In this document: positions 43,648 through 53,000 of the stretch, one piece after another
Layout of the letters: each line of letters starts with the position of its first letter
Position numbering within the stretch: position 1 is the first letter of the stretch
NCBI RefSeq assembly: GCF_000455365.1
Contig: NZ_HG315686.1
Location: 22,712-86,711 of the forward strand
Direction of reading: 5' to 3'
DNA: 64,000 bases
Source of the DNA: Halopiger djelfimassiliensis
Lineage (GTDB): Archaea > Halobacteriota > Halobacteria > Halobacteriales > Natrialbaceae
Made by a program: the position numbers and the translations under genes
Notes under the pieces: generated by a model
The model's database searches: none
Told to the model about the DNA's origin: nothing
The model's input: the letters and a program-made list of their open reading frames with translations, nothing else

Positions 43648-45477
43648 TCAGTTGTAGCTCTCCTCGCTTGCGACCGCGAGTTCGGTCCCGTTCGAAACGG
43701 CGTAGATCGTTCCCACGTCGCGTTCGAACGTGATCCCGCCGGCCGTCGTCGATTCGTTCGCGTCGGGGATCGGCGTCGTCACGGTCCCCGTCTCGTTCGA
43801 CTGGACTTCGAGGACGAACGTCCCGTCGCTCGAGGCAACCGTGACGGTCCTGTCGTCGATTCGAACGTCGGCCCGTGACTCGTTGGACTCGTAGGCGACC
43901 GACGGATCGTCTCCGTCCGTCCACAGCCGGACCTGATATACGGTGGCGTTTCCGACCGGTTCCCAGCCGGTCCGCTCGACGTGGACGGTCTCGCGCCAGC
44001 CGGGGCCGCCGACCGCAACCGTCTCGTGGCCGGTAAACGCCAGATGGGATTTCGTCACGACCTCCTGCCAGATATTTCGTCGTTCGCTGGCGACGATCAC
44101 GCCGCTGGCCTCGAGTCCGGCGTCGTCGGCCACCGCGTCGATCCCGATCCCCGAGACGAGCTCGTTTTCGACGTTTTCGGCGTAGTCGACCGTGTAATCC
44201 TCGATCTCGACCGCAGCGCTCGAGGTCGCGCTCGCGTCCTCGAGCACGAGCAGGTTCACCGGGACCGCCATCCCCGCGACGATCGAGAGAACGGCGAGGA
44301 CGGCCATGAACGCCGCTCCCCGTCGGCTCACGCTCGAGAGTCCGGAGAATCCGCGATCGTCGTCCGTCCCGGCGGTCGGTTCCCCGCCGCTTGCGAGGTC
44401 GCGGATTCGATCGAGCCGCGGGGCACCCGCCTCGCCGCTCCGGACGGCGAGTTCGAGCGGTCGGGCGAGTGGCGATTCCGACGAGCGGTCCCCGGACTCA
44501 CGGCCGCGAGCGAACGCACGCTCGAGTCGCCGCGGGACGAGGGGGTTCTCGGAGGCCGTCAGCGCGAGCGTGATCACGAGCGCGAGGGTTGTGACGATCA
44601 CGACGCCGGGTCCCTGAAAGAGGATGAACGTGTTCCCCTGGCCGAACCAGTAGATCTGCCACAGTCCCTTCGAGAAGGCAAACAGGAGGACCGCAAGCCA
44701 GAGGCGGAGCGCATCGGGACGGCGTCCCCGCCGATCGAGAAGCAGAATGCCGAGCACGAGACCGATGAAGAACCCGAGGGCGTGTCCCTGGATCGCGATC
44801 CCCGCCCACGAGGGTGGACTCGGCGGGCTCGGCTGGGCGACGACGGTGTGGATCGGGGTCCGGAGCGCGCGGTAGATCGTCAACAGCATGCCCTGTACCC
44901 CTAACATGGCGACGACCGTGGTGATCGGATAGTGAACGAGGGCGAAGGCGGCGAAGGCAAAGACGACACCCGAGAACCCGATGACGGGACCGAGCGAGAA
45001 CAGGCTCGTGATCAGTCCGACCGCGATGACGACGCCGGGAAAGAGCACGAACGCCCGCACCCAAGGCGTCGTCCACCACGACGCGGGTTCCTCGCCGCGG
45101 TCGCCGGAGTAGTGTCCCCAGGCGTATTCGGCGATCGGCGCGGCGACGGCCGTGCCGGCCATATTGCCGACGAGGTGGCCGGGACTGGCGTGGGCGAACG
45201 AGGCGGTCGCTATCCCGAGCGGGGAGAAGTACGACCACGCCCGGTAGGGTATCGTGACGGGATCGGAGAAATCGGTGCTGCCGTCCTGAACGAACAGGTA
45301 GACACAGAAGACGAACGTCAGGACGACGAGCGTTCCCCACGGTACTCCCAGCACGAGCCGATCGGTCGCGACGTCGCGCCAGCGCCGTTCCGACCGGTGG
45401 AGCCGATTGACGACCCCGACTGACAGCGCGAGCGTCGCAGCGACCAGCAGCGTCAGGGCGGTCCCGATCGCGGACAT
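43648..45477 (-). CDS. Rhomboid-family intramembrane protease with a large C-terminal domain
   Basis: 609 aa. The N-terminal ~300 residues hold the rhomboid core: [11 protein letters not shown] (His101, Asn105), the nucleophile in GFSG (Ser169) and the partner His232 ([11 protein letters not shown]). Serine protease action inside the membrane is therefore likely intact. After a cytoplasmic linker (about 320-405) another helix ([20 protein letters not shown]) leads to an extracellular beta-rich domain (about 430-609) resembling PDZ-like or sensor modules, with [20 protein letters not shown]. The ATG at 45477 was chosen from the first membrane segment. Substrate unknown. Confidence 0.85.
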   Translation of the reverse strand: MSAIGTALTLLVAATLALSVGVVNRLHRSERRWRDVATDRLVLGVPWGTLVVLTFVFCVYLFVQDGSTDFSDPVTIPYRAWSYFSPLGIATASFAHASPGHLVGNMAGTAVAAPIAEYAWGHYSGDRGEEPASWWTTPWVRAFVLFPGVVIAVGLITSLFSLGPVIGFSGVVFAFAAFALVHYPITTVVAMLGVQGMLLTIYRALRTPIHTVVAQPSPPSPPSWAGIAIQGHALGFFIGLVLGILLLDRRGRRPDALRLWLAVLLFAFSKGLWQIYWFGQGNTFILFQGPGVVIVTTLALVITLALTASENPLVPRRLERAFARGRESGDRSSESPLARPLELAVRSGEAGAPRLDRIRDLASGGEPTAGTDDDRGFSGLSSVSRRGAAFMAVLAVLSIVAGMAVPVNLLVLEDASATSSAAVEIEDYTVDYAENVENELVSGIGIDAVADDAGLEASGVIVASERRNIWQEVVTKSHLAFTGHETVAVGGPGWRETVHVERTGWEPVGNATVYQVRLWTDGDDPSVAYESNESRADVRIDDRTVTVASSDGTFVLEVQSNETGTVTTPIPDANESTTAGGITFERDVGTIYAVSNGTELAVASEESYN

Positions 45478-45655
45478 GTCCCTGTGGTTCGACCGCGGGC
45501 GTATAGTGGTTACTCTCACATCCCGACGGGCCGGCCGTCGATCCGCTGGGCGTGTGCTCGCCACCCGGGGCCGGAACGGGATCGCCTCGAGCGACGGCGA
45601 CGATGCCGGATTCGGCTTCGAAAGGTACAAGCAGGCGACGCACGCAGAACGTGAC

Positions 45656-45940
45656 ATGGAACTGCGGGTCACCGAGAGCAGCGAGGACGAACTCTCGATC
45701 GAGATCGCCGGCGAGGATCACACGTTCATGAACGTCCTCAAGGGTGCACTGCTCGAACACGAGGACGTGAGTGCAGCGACCTACGACGTCAACCCGGAAC
45801 AGTCCGGCGGCCAGACGGAACCGATCCTCACGATCAAGACCGAAGGCGATGTCGACCCGCTCGACGCGCTCGAGGAAGCGGCCGTCGACGTCCGGGAGAA
45901 GGCGGTCGCGTTCCGCGACGCGTTCGAAGCTGCAGCGTAA
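45656..45940 (+). CDS. rpoL: DNA-directed RNA polymerase subunit L
   Basis: 94 aa. [20 protein letters not shown] followed by [20 protein letters not shown] is the archaeal Rpb11/RpoL signature; it pairs with RpoD in the assembly platform of RNA polymerase. The frame is open upstream but the family begins at this ATG. Divergent from the rhomboid gene. Confidence 0.94.
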   Translation: MELRVTESSEDELSIEIAGEDHTFMNVLKGALLEHEDVSAATYDVNPEQSGGQTEPILTIKTEGDVDPLDALEEAAVDVREKAVAFRDAFEAAA

Positions 45941-46006
45941 TCGCGCTCCTCGTTTTCGCGCCCGATTCGACGGGACGACGGCGGCCGACCGATCCCTCGT
46001 TTCGAA

Positions 46007-46837
46007 TCAACACGTCGCGTAGTAGCCGACCACCGTGTCGTCGGGAGCGACGTGCAAGTCGAGTCCTTCGGCGGTGTACTCCGGAGCGGTGCCGCCGTCG
46101 CTGGGTTCGAGGATCGCAGCGACGGCGTCGGCGAGGTCGTCCTCGTCTTCGAACTCGTCGATCGGGACGCCGGTCGGGACGAGCCCGCCCCGGACGGGGC
46201 CGCCACAGGGGGTGTCGAAGTCGCCGGGAGCGACGGCGTCCGGGCTCGCGTCGTCGTACTCCTTTGCCACGTACGCGCGGTTCCGGTACTCGGCGTAGGC
46301 CGCCAGCCCCGGGTCGTAGCTTCTTGGCTCCTGTCGACTGTCCTCGAGTCGCTCGTGGACGATCTGCTCCGTGGCTTCGAGATCGATCCCCGCCCGTTCG
46401 CTCCCGTTCCCGGGTGCCTCCGGCGGTGTGGGTGCACCGATCCCCGGCAGCACCGACGGCGGAACGATCCCCGTTATAAACAGCGCGGCGACGAGCGCGA
46501 TCACCGCCAGAAACGGCGCGTACGGTTTCGCGACCTCGAGCCAGCCCGGCCTGTCGAGCTCCCGATCGACGTCGTCGTAGCGCTGCTCGGTCTTCTCGAG
46601 GTCGGGATTGCCACAACGAGAGCAGGGCGGGTTGTTCCTGACGTGATCGCGGCCGCAGTTCGGACAGGTCCAGACGTAGGTCGTGCCGGTGTCGACGGTC
46701 TGGGTGGCAGTCGAGTCGCTTCCCTCGCGTTCGCCCTCGCGGACGATCGCCCGTTCGAAGGCGTTGTGCCCGCAGTTATCGCAGGGAGGATCGTTCTCCG
46801 CGTGTGGTTTTCCACACCACGTACACCGCCACTTCAC
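46007..46837 (-). CDS. Membrane protein with two zinc ribbons and a possible CAP-like domain
   Basis: 276 aa. Two ribbons of the same pattern open the protein: CTWCG/CDNCG (Cys5, 8, 19, 22) and CPNCG/CSRCG (about 57-74), each with a PPC spacer (ENDPPC, RNNPPC). One membrane helix follows (about 105-127). The external part (about 145-276), with IVHERLEDSRQEPRSYDPGL and a final VVGYYATC, resembles a CAP/SCP-type domain such as those of secreted PR-1 relatives. So zinc ribbons face the cytoplasm and the CAP-like part faces outward. Function unknown. Convergent with rpoL. Confidence 0.72.
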   Translation of the reverse strand: MKWRCTWCGKPHAENDPPCDNCGHNAFERAIVREGEREGSDSTATQTVDTGTTYVWTCPNCGRDHVRNNPPCSRCGNPDLEKTEQRYDDVDRELDRPGWLEVAKPYAPFLAVIALVAALFITGIVPPSVLPGIGAPTPPEAPGNGSERAGIDLEATEQIVHERLEDSRQEPRSYDPGLAAYAEYRNRAYVAKEYDDASPDAVAPGDFDTPCGGPVRGGLVPTGVPIDEFEDEDDLADAVAAILEPSDGGTAPEYTAEGLDLHVAPDDTVVGYYATC

Positions 46838-46893
46838 TGGCTAAAGACGGTGACTGCTGGGAAATAAGCGTATTGATCGTCGGAACCCCGATC

Positions 46894-47709
46894 TCAGAGC
46901 CGAACGGGGACGCCCCGCTCGTCGAGATACGCCTTGGTTTCCTCGATCGAGTAGTCGCCGAAGTGGAAGATCGAGGCCGCCAGCCCGGCGTCGGCTCCGG
47001 CCTCGGTGAACACCTCGTGCATGTCTTCGGGACCGCCACAGCCCGAGGAGGCGATGACCGGCGTGTCGACGATCTCACAGACGGCGTTCGTCAGCGGCAC
47101 GTCGTAGCCGTCTTTCGTGCCGTCCTTGTCGATGGAGTTGACGAACAGTTCGCCCGCGCCGCGGGCCTCGGCTTCGGCGGCCCACTCGAGGACGTCGATC
47201 CCGGTCCCCTCGCGACCGCCCTTCTTGGTACACTCGAACCAGCAGGACTCGCCGTCGATCTCGACGTAGTGTTCGCCGTCCTCGTCGAACCGCCGTTTGG
47301 CGTCGACGCTGATGACGATACACTGGCTGCCGAACGCGCGTGCGCCCTCGGTGATCAGTTCCGGGCGCTCGAGCGCGCCGGTCGTGATCGAGACCTTGTC
47401 CGCGCCGGCCCGCAGGGCCTCTTTGATGTCCTCGGTCGTTCGGATGCCGCCACCGACGGTGAGCGGAATGAACACTTCGTCGGCGACGCGCTCGACGACG
47501 TCGAGCATCGTCTCCCGCCCCTCCGCGGAGGCGGTGATATCGAGGAAGACGAACTCGTCGGCTCCCGCTTCGTTGTACGCCCGCGCCATCTCGACCGGAT
47601 CGCCGGTGTACTCGAGGTCCTCGAAGTGAACGCCAGTGTAGACCGCCGGGTTCCCGTCCTCGTCTATGTCGACGTCGATACACGGGATGATTCGCTTGGT
47701 CAGTGCCAT
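46894..47709 (-). CDS. hisF: Imidazole glycerol phosphate synthase cyclase subunit
   Basis: 271 aa TIM barrel. The catalytic aspartates lie in IIPCIDVD (Asp11) and VISVDAKRR. Phosphate-binding loops are TVGGGIRTTEDI and IASSGCGGPEDM. It works with HisH (not in the window) to make IGP and AICAR in histidine synthesis. Bacterial HisF starts MLAKRIIPCLDV; here MALTKRIIPCIDVD sets the start at 47709, dropping 27 open codons upstream. Confidence 0.95.
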   Translation of the reverse strand: MALTKRIIPCIDVDIDEDGNPAVYTGVHFEDLEYTGDPVEMARAYNEAGADEFVFLDITASAEGRETMLDVVERVADEVFIPLTVGGGIRTTEDIKEALRAGADKVSITTGALERPELITEGARAFGSQCIVISVDAKRRFDEDGEHYVEIDGESCWFECTKKGGREGTGIDVLEWAAEAEARGAGELFVNSIDKDGTKDGYDVPLTNAVCEIVDTPVIASSGCGGPEDMHEVFTEAGADAGLAASIFHFGDYSIEETKAYLDERGVPVRL

Positions 47710-47846
47710 GTAATCGTTAGGCGAGTCTTCGTTCCGGGGGTAGTAAAGGCGTCTGGATCGAGCGGTTTTGCGGCACGTCGTTCCGTCCACCGCTTACGGC
47801 GACAGGTATCGTTTCCGGCCGGCCGGCGCCGCGGCGCAGTGAGGTG

Positions 47847-47854
47847 TTTTTAAG
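47847..47854 (+). promoter_or_regulatory. TATA box for the 62-aa membrane protein
   Basis: TTTTTAAG lies about 28 bp before the ATG at 47879, fitting a leaderless transcript. Confidence 0.55.
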
Positions 47855-47878
47855 ACCACGAGGGGCCACTGTTCAGGT

Positions 47879-48067
47879 ATGGCAGACGACACCGACTCCG
47901 AGGGTGAGCACGAGCACGATACGGGTGCCGACGTCGGTCACGATCTCGAGGCCGAACGGACGACTGCGCCGATGAGCGAGTACACGGCTCGTGACGTCGG
48001 CATGGGGCTCGTCGTTCTGGTGATCGGCGTGGCGATCGCTTTCGGGATCCCGCTCGTCGCCGTCTAG
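47879..48067 (+). CDS. 62-aa single-helix membrane protein, DUF7550-like
   Basis: An acidic His/Asp/Glu-rich N-terminus (MADDTDSEGEHEHDTGADVG), the conserved phrase LEAERTTAP, and one C-terminal membrane helix (MGLVVLVIGVAIAFGIPLVA). From memory it matches the haloarchaeal family DUF7550. Likely a small regulatory or complex-stabilising membrane subunit; function unknown. Its own TATA box lies at leaderless distance. Confidence 0.72.
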   Translation: MADDTDSEGEHEHDTGADVGHDLEAERTTAPMSEYTARDVGMGLVVLVIGVAIAFGIPLVAV

Positions 48068-48084
48068 CGAAAAGAGACTGAGCG

Positions 48085-48315
48085 TTAGAAGACGTACTCG
48101 TCGTCGTGGCCCATCATTCCGTCGTCTTCGAGGCCGGTCCCGCCGGTACCTGTTCCCTCCTCTTCGTCCATCGGCCCGCTGGTCTTGTAGGCTTTGATCC
48201 CGGTCGACAGGAGATCCTCGATCGCCTCCTCGCGGTTGACGAACTCGCCGCGCTCGACCATCTGGGCGATCTGCATCTCGAGGTGTTCCGGTATGGTGAT
48301 CTCTACTTTCGGCAT
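48085..48315 (-). CDS. Ribbon-helix-helix protein
   Basis: 76 aa. The first ~45 residues (PKVEITIPEHLEMQIAQMVE, then RGEFVNREEAIEDLLSTGI) form a MetJ/CopG-type ribbon-helix-helix unit, a beta strand that enters the DNA major groove followed by two helices. The tail is acidic and glycine-rich with no fold. It probably binds DNA as a dimer; the target is unknown. Convergent with the 62-aa gene. Confidence 0.82.
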   Translation of the reverse strand: MPKVEITIPEHLEMQIAQMVERGEFVNREEAIEDLLSTGIKAYKTSGPMDEEEGTGTGGTGLEDDGMMGHDDEYVF

Positions 48316-48439
48316 CTGATTCGGCTTTCGGCGAGGGGGTATTTAGGTTTGACGGGGACTCCGCACCGATCGAAAAGAAGGTCGCACTGGCCGTGCCCGT
48401 GGAAACGACGGGGCTACATCTGAGTGTCGCCTGCGGCTG

Positions 48440-48616
48440 GTGACGACATCACTCGGTAACGACGGTTTGGCACCGCCAGCAGTCCACCAGTCCGCCGATT
48501 GGACTGTAAACCTGCAACTCCCACCGCTGAGCGGAATCGAAGATTCCGCGATGCTCGGAAATCTCCGATCTCCGTCCGCTCGGGATTCCTCCGCGTGAAC
48601 GCGGAGGGGGATGTCA
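48440..48616. mobile_element. IS200/IS605-like right-end remnant
   Basis: The sequence from about 48440 to the hairpin at 48588-48607, including ACTCCCACCGCTGAGCGG and GGATTCCTCCGCGTGAACGC, resembles the ends of haloarchaeal IS200/IS605 (TnpB-type) elements, where such a hairpin followed by GGATGTCAA closes the element. No transposase or TnpB frame remains. This is pattern recall and the outer boundary is uncertain. The hairpin also lies directly after the stop of the neighbouring minus-strand gene and could serve it as a transcript end. Confidence 0.5.
48588..48607. repeat. 8-bp-stem hairpin at the IS-like end
   Basis: CCTCCGCG (48588-48595) pairs perfectly with CGCGGAGG (48600-48607) around the loop TGAA. 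Confidence 0.8.
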
Positions 48617-48913
48617 ACGGTTGCCCATCATCGAGTCGATCGCGTTCTTGATCGTCGTTCCCGGCTGGGTGATCGCGTCCAGTTGCTGGCGCATCTTTCG
48701 CTGGTTGAAGTAACTCGCGAACGCGAGGATCGTCGGCGGCCAGAGGCCGACGAACAGCCCACGCTCGCGTTCCCCGCGAAGGAAGAAGTAGTACCACGAG
48801 AGGGCGACGGACGCCGCGGACGCGAGGAACGCAGGGCCCATCGCCTGTTCGCCGACGTCTTCGGCTGCCTGTCCAGAAACCTCCCGTTCTGCCATCTGTT
48901 GTCTGCTCGCCAT
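48614..48913 (-). CDS. Small two-helix membrane protein
   Basis: 99 aa. A polar start (MASRQQMAEREVSGQAAEDV) leads to two membrane segments (about 25-45 and 50-68), then an amphipathic end (QRKMRQQLDAITQPGTTIKN). No known domain; the composition is normal for a conserved haloarchaeal membrane protein. Its stop codon overlaps the right edge of the IS-like remnant, so the insertion may have fixed or trimmed its 3' end. Confidence 0.65.
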   Translation of the reverse strand: MASRQQMAEREVSGQAAEDVGEQAMGPAFLASAASVALSWYYFFLRGERERGLFVGLWPPTILAFASYFNQRKMRQQLDAITQPGTTIKNAIDSMMGNR

Positions 48914-49188
48914 ACGCTGTATCGGTAGACGAGACGCTACTAAGGGATGGCGAGGGTTTCGGGAGGTAGTCCCCGACTTGTGACGCTCGTCCGACTGTTA
49001 CATGTCGTTTCAAGGCCGCCGCCTGCCGGCGAATCTCGTCTTTCGCGCCGACGGTCGTATCACTCGAGTCCGACGGCCGAAGCCACACGTCGAGCGCGAG
49101 CCCGGATTCGCACGGTGGGTGAGGCTTCGACGTGATCCGCTGTGGGCCGTGGCGTCACATCTACGTCCGTCCGGACGAACACTCGAGT

Positions 49189-49782
49189 ATGGTAACCGAC
49201 GTTACGGATCTCTACGAGGAGTTCGGCGACGAGCGGCTGCCGCCGGGTCAGCGCAAGACCTCGGCGTTTCCCGTCCTCTCGAAGAGCGGAACGCCCGACT
49301 GGGACCCAGAGACGTGGGAGTTTACCGTTACCGGAGCGGTCGAGAACGAACTCTCCCTCTCGTGGGAGGAGTTTCGCGACCTCCCCAGCGAGACCCAGCG
49401 ACAGGACTTTCACTGCGTGACTGGCTGGAGCAAGTTCGACTGCGAGTTCACCGGCGTCCCGTTTCCCGAACTCGCCGAACGTGCCGGCGTCGAAACCGAC
49501 GCCGTCCACGTCATGTTCTCCGCACTGGACGGGTACACGACCGATCTCTCGCTCGAGGACTGCCTGCGCGAGGAGGTCCTGTTCACGTGGGCGTACGACG
49601 GCGAACCCCTGCCGGCGGACCACGGTGGCCCGCTTCGAGTCGTGACGCCCCACAGGTACGCTTACAAGGGGGCAAAGTGGGTCGACGGGATCGAGTTTCT
49701 CACCGAACCCGAACGCGGCTACTGGGAACGCCGAGGCTACTCCCAGACGGCGAACCCGTGGCGAGAGGAACGGTACAGTTAG
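49189..49782 (+). CDS. Molybdopterin-dependent oxidoreductase, sulfite oxidase-like
   Basis: 197 aa, the catalytic domain alone. Cys76 in DFHCVTGWSKFDCEF is the molybdenum ligand, and the surrounding GVPFPELAERAG, MFSALDGYTTDLSLEDCLRE and HRYAYKGAKWVDGIEF fit the YedY/MsrP-like sulfite oxidase fold. No Tat signal is present, so it is cytoplasmic, unlike bacterial MsrP. Electron partner unknown. The start at 49189 avoids an upstream stretch with no family features. Confidence 0.82.
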   Translation: MVTDVTDLYEEFGDERLPPGQRKTSAFPVLSKSGTPDWDPETWEFTVTGAVENELSLSWEEFRDLPSETQRQDFHCVTGWSKFDCEFTGVPFPELAERAGVETDAVHVMFSALDGYTTDLSLEDCLREEVLFTWAYDGEPLPADHGGPLRVVTPHRYAYKGAKWVDGIEFLTEPERGYWERRGYSQTANPWREERYS

Positions 49783-49823
49783 AATAGTTAGGCTGAAGGC
49801 ACGTCGGTCCTGAACTGCGTCCG

Positions 49824-51182
49824 ATGGACCGGACGCCGGGCGAGGGAGGACTGGCGGGAAGCGCCAGGGGAGCTTCGCGAACGTCGGACGGCCTCGTGAG
49901 TCGCAGTCGCGAACTCGAGGCCGTCTCGTTCGGTGCGATTACGGACGCCGACGACGCCGAGTCGACCGTCCAGTGGGCCGCGCCGGACGGCCTCGAGATC
50001 GCCGGCCGGGGCGTCGCCGCACGGATTACCGCCAGCGGTCCGAACAGATTCGACCGCATCCAACGGCAAGCAAGGCGGACGTTCGCCGCGCTCGATCACG
50101 ACGGGCCGGCCGTGGCACGGCCGCGAGCGTTCGGCGGGTTTTCGTTTCACGACGGCCACGATCCGAAATCGGGGCCGCCCTGGACGGGATTCGACGCGGC
50201 CGCGTTCGTGATCCCGCGCGTGCTCGTCACCCGAAGCGGGACCGACACCTGGCTGACGGTCGTCGCAAACGAGGCCGATGCGGCCGACCGTCTGCTCGCG
50301 GACTGGGACGAGCGGTTGACCGAGCGTCCCGCGATGCGACCGACCGGCTCGAGACCGGGGGTCGACTCGACCCGGCGGACGACCTCCCCCGAGGAATGGA
50401 CCGCGCAGGTCGAGGCTGCACTCGAGCGCATCGACGACGGCCGCCTCACGAAGGTCGTTCTCGCGCAGGCACTCTCGGTTGCGCTCGCGGAGCCGATCGA
50501 CGTCGCCGCGACCCTCGAACGCCTGCGCCGGCAGTACCCGAACTGTTACCGGTTTCTGTTCGGCGACGGGACCGGGACGTTCTTCGGTGCCCCGCCCGAA
50601 CGGTTGGTTTCGAAACGCGGGGACCGCGTCGAGACGGAGGCGCTCGCCGGCTCGATCTCCCGCGGAGAGACCCCCGAAGCGGACGACGAACTCGCGGACC
50701 GGATGCGAAACAGCGAGAAAGTCCAGCACGAACACGACCTCGTCGCCGAGGCGATCCGCGAGCAACTGGAGCCGCTCGCGAGCGATTTCGTCGTTCACGA
50801 CCGAACGATCCGGCGACTGGCGACGATCCAGCACCTCCAGACACCGATCGAAGCGACGCTCGAGAGGGATCGCCACGTTCTCGACCTCGTCGAAGCGCTC
50901 CATCCCACGCCCGCGGTCGGCGGCGTCCCGCCGGAAGCGGCTCTCGAGACGATCCGCGAGACGGAGACGTTCGACCGCGGGTGGTACGCCGCACCGGTCG
51001 GCTGGTTCGACGCCGCCGGCGACGGCGAGTTCGCCGTCGGCATCCGGTCGGGGATCGCGACCGGCGAGACGGTGACGCTCTTTGCGGGCAACGGCATCGT
51101 CGCCGACAGCGATCCGACCGAGGAGTGGGACGAGGTACAGCTGAAGTACCGTCCGATCCTCGACGAGCTCCGGAACCGATGA
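49824..51182 (+). CDS. menF: Isochorismate synthase
   Basis: 452 aa of the chorismate-utilising family. The C-terminal catalytic domain has KVVLAQALSV, FLFGDGTGTFFGAPPERLVS, ETEALAGSISRGETPEADDE and later HPTPAVGGVPPEAAL and WYAAPVGWFDAAGDGEFAVG. It turns chorismate into isochorismate, the first step of menaquinone synthesis. It overlaps menD by 4 bp (ATGA), which supports the men assignment over salicylate or siderophore synthases. Confidence 0.92.
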   Translation: MDRTPGEGGLAGSARGASRTSDGLVSRSRELEAVSFGAITDADDAESTVQWAAPDGLEIAGRGVAARITASGPNRFDRIQRQARRTFAALDHDGPAVARPRAFGGFSFHDGHDPKSGPPWTGFDAAAFVIPRVLVTRSGTDTWLTVVANEADAADRLLADWDERLTERPAMRPTGSRPGVDSTRRTTSPEEWTAQVEAALERIDDGRLTKVVLAQALSVALAEPIDVAATLERLRRQYPNCYRFLFGDGTGTFFGAPPERLVSKRGDRVETEALAGSISRGETPEADDELADRMRNSEKVQHEHDLVAEAIREQLEPLASDFVVHDRTIRRLATIQHLQTPIEATLERDRHVLDLVEALHPTPAVGGVPPEAALETIRETETFDRGWYAAPVGWFDAAGDGEFAVGIRSGIATGETVTLFAGNGIVADSDPTEEWDEVQLKYRPILDELRNR

Positions 51183-52984
51183 CCGCGCCGAACAGGGCGA
51201 CGCTGTGGGGTCGTATTCTCGTCGACGAACTCGCGAACGGCGGTCTCGATGCCGTCTGTATCGCGCCCGGGAGCCGGTCGACGCCGCTGACGGTCGCCTT
51301 CGCCGAACACCCCGATATCGAGACGTACTCCCACCTCGACGAGCGCTCCGCGGCGTACTTCGCGCTCGGCCGGGGGCGTCGCACCGGCGAGCCGACGGCG
51401 CTGGTCTGTACGTCCGGGACGGCGGCGGCGAACTTCCACCCCGCCGTGATCGAAGCGGCTCAGGCGCGGGTACCGTTGCTCGTGTTGACGGCGGATCGGC
51501 CGCCCGAACTCCGTGACAGCGGTGCGAACCAGACGATCGACCAGACCAAGCTCTACGGCGACGCCGTCCGGTGGGACGCCGAGCTTCCGGAGCCCGAAGC
51601 CGACGAGCGGAAGGTCCGGAGCCTCCGGACGACCGCCGCGCGGGCGCTTTCGGAGACCGTCGGCGTCGAGCCCGGTCCCGTCCACCTGAACTGTCCGTTC
51701 CGGAAACCGCTCGAGCCGCTGGACGTTCCCGGGGACGTCCCGGACGCGTTCGCGGATACCCTCGCCGGATCCGGCCGGGAGGGTGCGTTCGTCGCTACCG
51801 ACCGGGGGCGTCGAACGCTCGATCGCGAGGCCGACTCGATTCGGACGCTCGCCGACGCGCTCGAGGCCGCCGAGCGGCCGCTGATCGTCGCCGGCCCCGC
51901 GGACCCGCGTGACCTGCAGGAACTCGAGCCAGAGACGGTGGTGACACTCGCCGAGCGACTCGGTGCGCCGATCCTCGCGGACCCGCTGTCGGGACTGCGA
52001 TTCGGGGTCCACGTCCCCGGCGAAGACGCCGGCGACGGCCGGATCTACGGGGGGTACGACACCTACGTCGACGCGTTGCCCGACCCCGACGTCGTCCTTC
52101 GGTTCGGTGCCTCTCCGACCTCGAAACCGCTGCGACACGCGCTTCGCGACGCCGATGCGCGCCAGTTCGTGATCGATCCCGCGGGCGCGTGGCGCGAAGC
52201 GACGTTCACCGCGACCGATCTGCTCGCGGCGACGCCTGCGTCGGTTATCGGGGCCACGCTCGAGATCCTCGAATCCGGGACGAACGCCCACGCAACGGCG
52301 GCGGACGAGTGGATCGCCCGGTTCGACGCCGCCGAGCGCCGCCACTGGGCGGTCCACGAGGGAGCGATCGATGACCTCGAGTCCGATCCCGTGGAGGGAG
52401 CGGTCCTCGCGTCGGCGTTCGCGCAGGCTCCGGACCCGGGGACGGTGTTCGTCTCCAACAGCATGCCGATTCGCGATGCCGACCGGTTCGCTCGCCCTCG
52501 TTCGGCAGACCTGACGGTGCTGGCGAACCGCGGTGCCAGCGGTATCGACGGTATCGAAAGCACCGCCCTCGGTGCCGGCAGCGCGACCGATGACCCGCTC
52601 GTGCTCGTGACCGGCGATCTCGCGTTCTACCACGACTCCAACGGACTGCTCGCGGTCGATCGCTGCGGTGTCGACGCGACGATCGTCCTGCTGGACAACG
52701 ACGGCGGCGGGATCTTTCACCAGCTCCCCATCGAAGAGTTCGAGCCGCCGTTTACCGACCAGTTCAAGACGCCACACGGGCTCGAGTTCGACGCCCTCGG
52801 CGACCTCTATGCCGTCGAGTTCGAACGCGTCGCCCCCACGGAGTTCGACGACGCCTATCGCCGTTCGCTCGAGGCGACCGGGACGCAGGTGCTGTGGGTT
52901 CCGTTCGACTCGGAAGCCAGCCACCGGCGACGGGACGCGCTCGAGAAGCGGGTTACGGACGACCTCGACGATTCGGACTCGTGA
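51179..52984 (+). CDS. menD: SEPHCHC synthase
   Basis: 601 aa thiamine diphosphate enzyme. The N-terminal domain opens LWGRILVDELANGGLDAVCI, then APGSRSTPL; ThDP and metal binding are carried by GDLAFYHDSNGLLAVDRCGV, then LLDNDGGGIFHQLPIEEFE. It joins isochorismate and 2-oxoglutarate to make SEPHCHC. The frame is open for 400 codons upstream, but the ATG inside the menF stop (ATGA) is the start, and the protein then has family length. Confidence 0.95.
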   Translation: MTAPNRATLWGRILVDELANGGLDAVCIAPGSRSTPLTVAFAEHPDIETYSHLDERSAAYFALGRGRRTGEPTALVCTSGTAAANFHPAVIEAAQARVPLLVLTADRPPELRDSGANQTIDQTKLYGDAVRWDAELPEPEADERKVRSLRTTAARALSETVGVEPGPVHLNCPFRKPLEPLDVPGDVPDAFADTLAGSGREGAFVATDRGRRTLDREADSIRTLADALEAAERPLIVAGPADPRDLQELEPETVVTLAERLGAPILADPLSGLRFGVHVPGEDAGDGRIYGGYDTYVDALPDPDVVLRFGASPTSKPLRHALRDADARQFVIDPAGAWREATFTATDLLAATPASVIGATLEILESGTNAHATAADEWIARFDAAERRHWAVHEGAIDDLESDPVEGAVLASAFAQAPDPGTVFVSNSMPIRDADRFARPRSADLTVLANRGASGIDGIESTALGAGSATDDPLVLVTGDLAFYHDSNGLLAVDRCGVDATIVLLDNDGGGIFHQLPIEEFEPPFTDQFKTPHGLEFDALGDLYAVEFERVAPTEFDDAYRRSLEATGTQVLWVPFDSEASHRRRDALEKRVTDDLDDSDS

Positions 52985-53000
52985 CCAATGCGGGCGGGAT

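Noticed and set aside
49973..51178. 400 extra open codons upstream of and in frame with menD
   Set aside because: They lie wholly inside menF in another frame and are Arg-rich; menD starts at the ATG within the menF stop.
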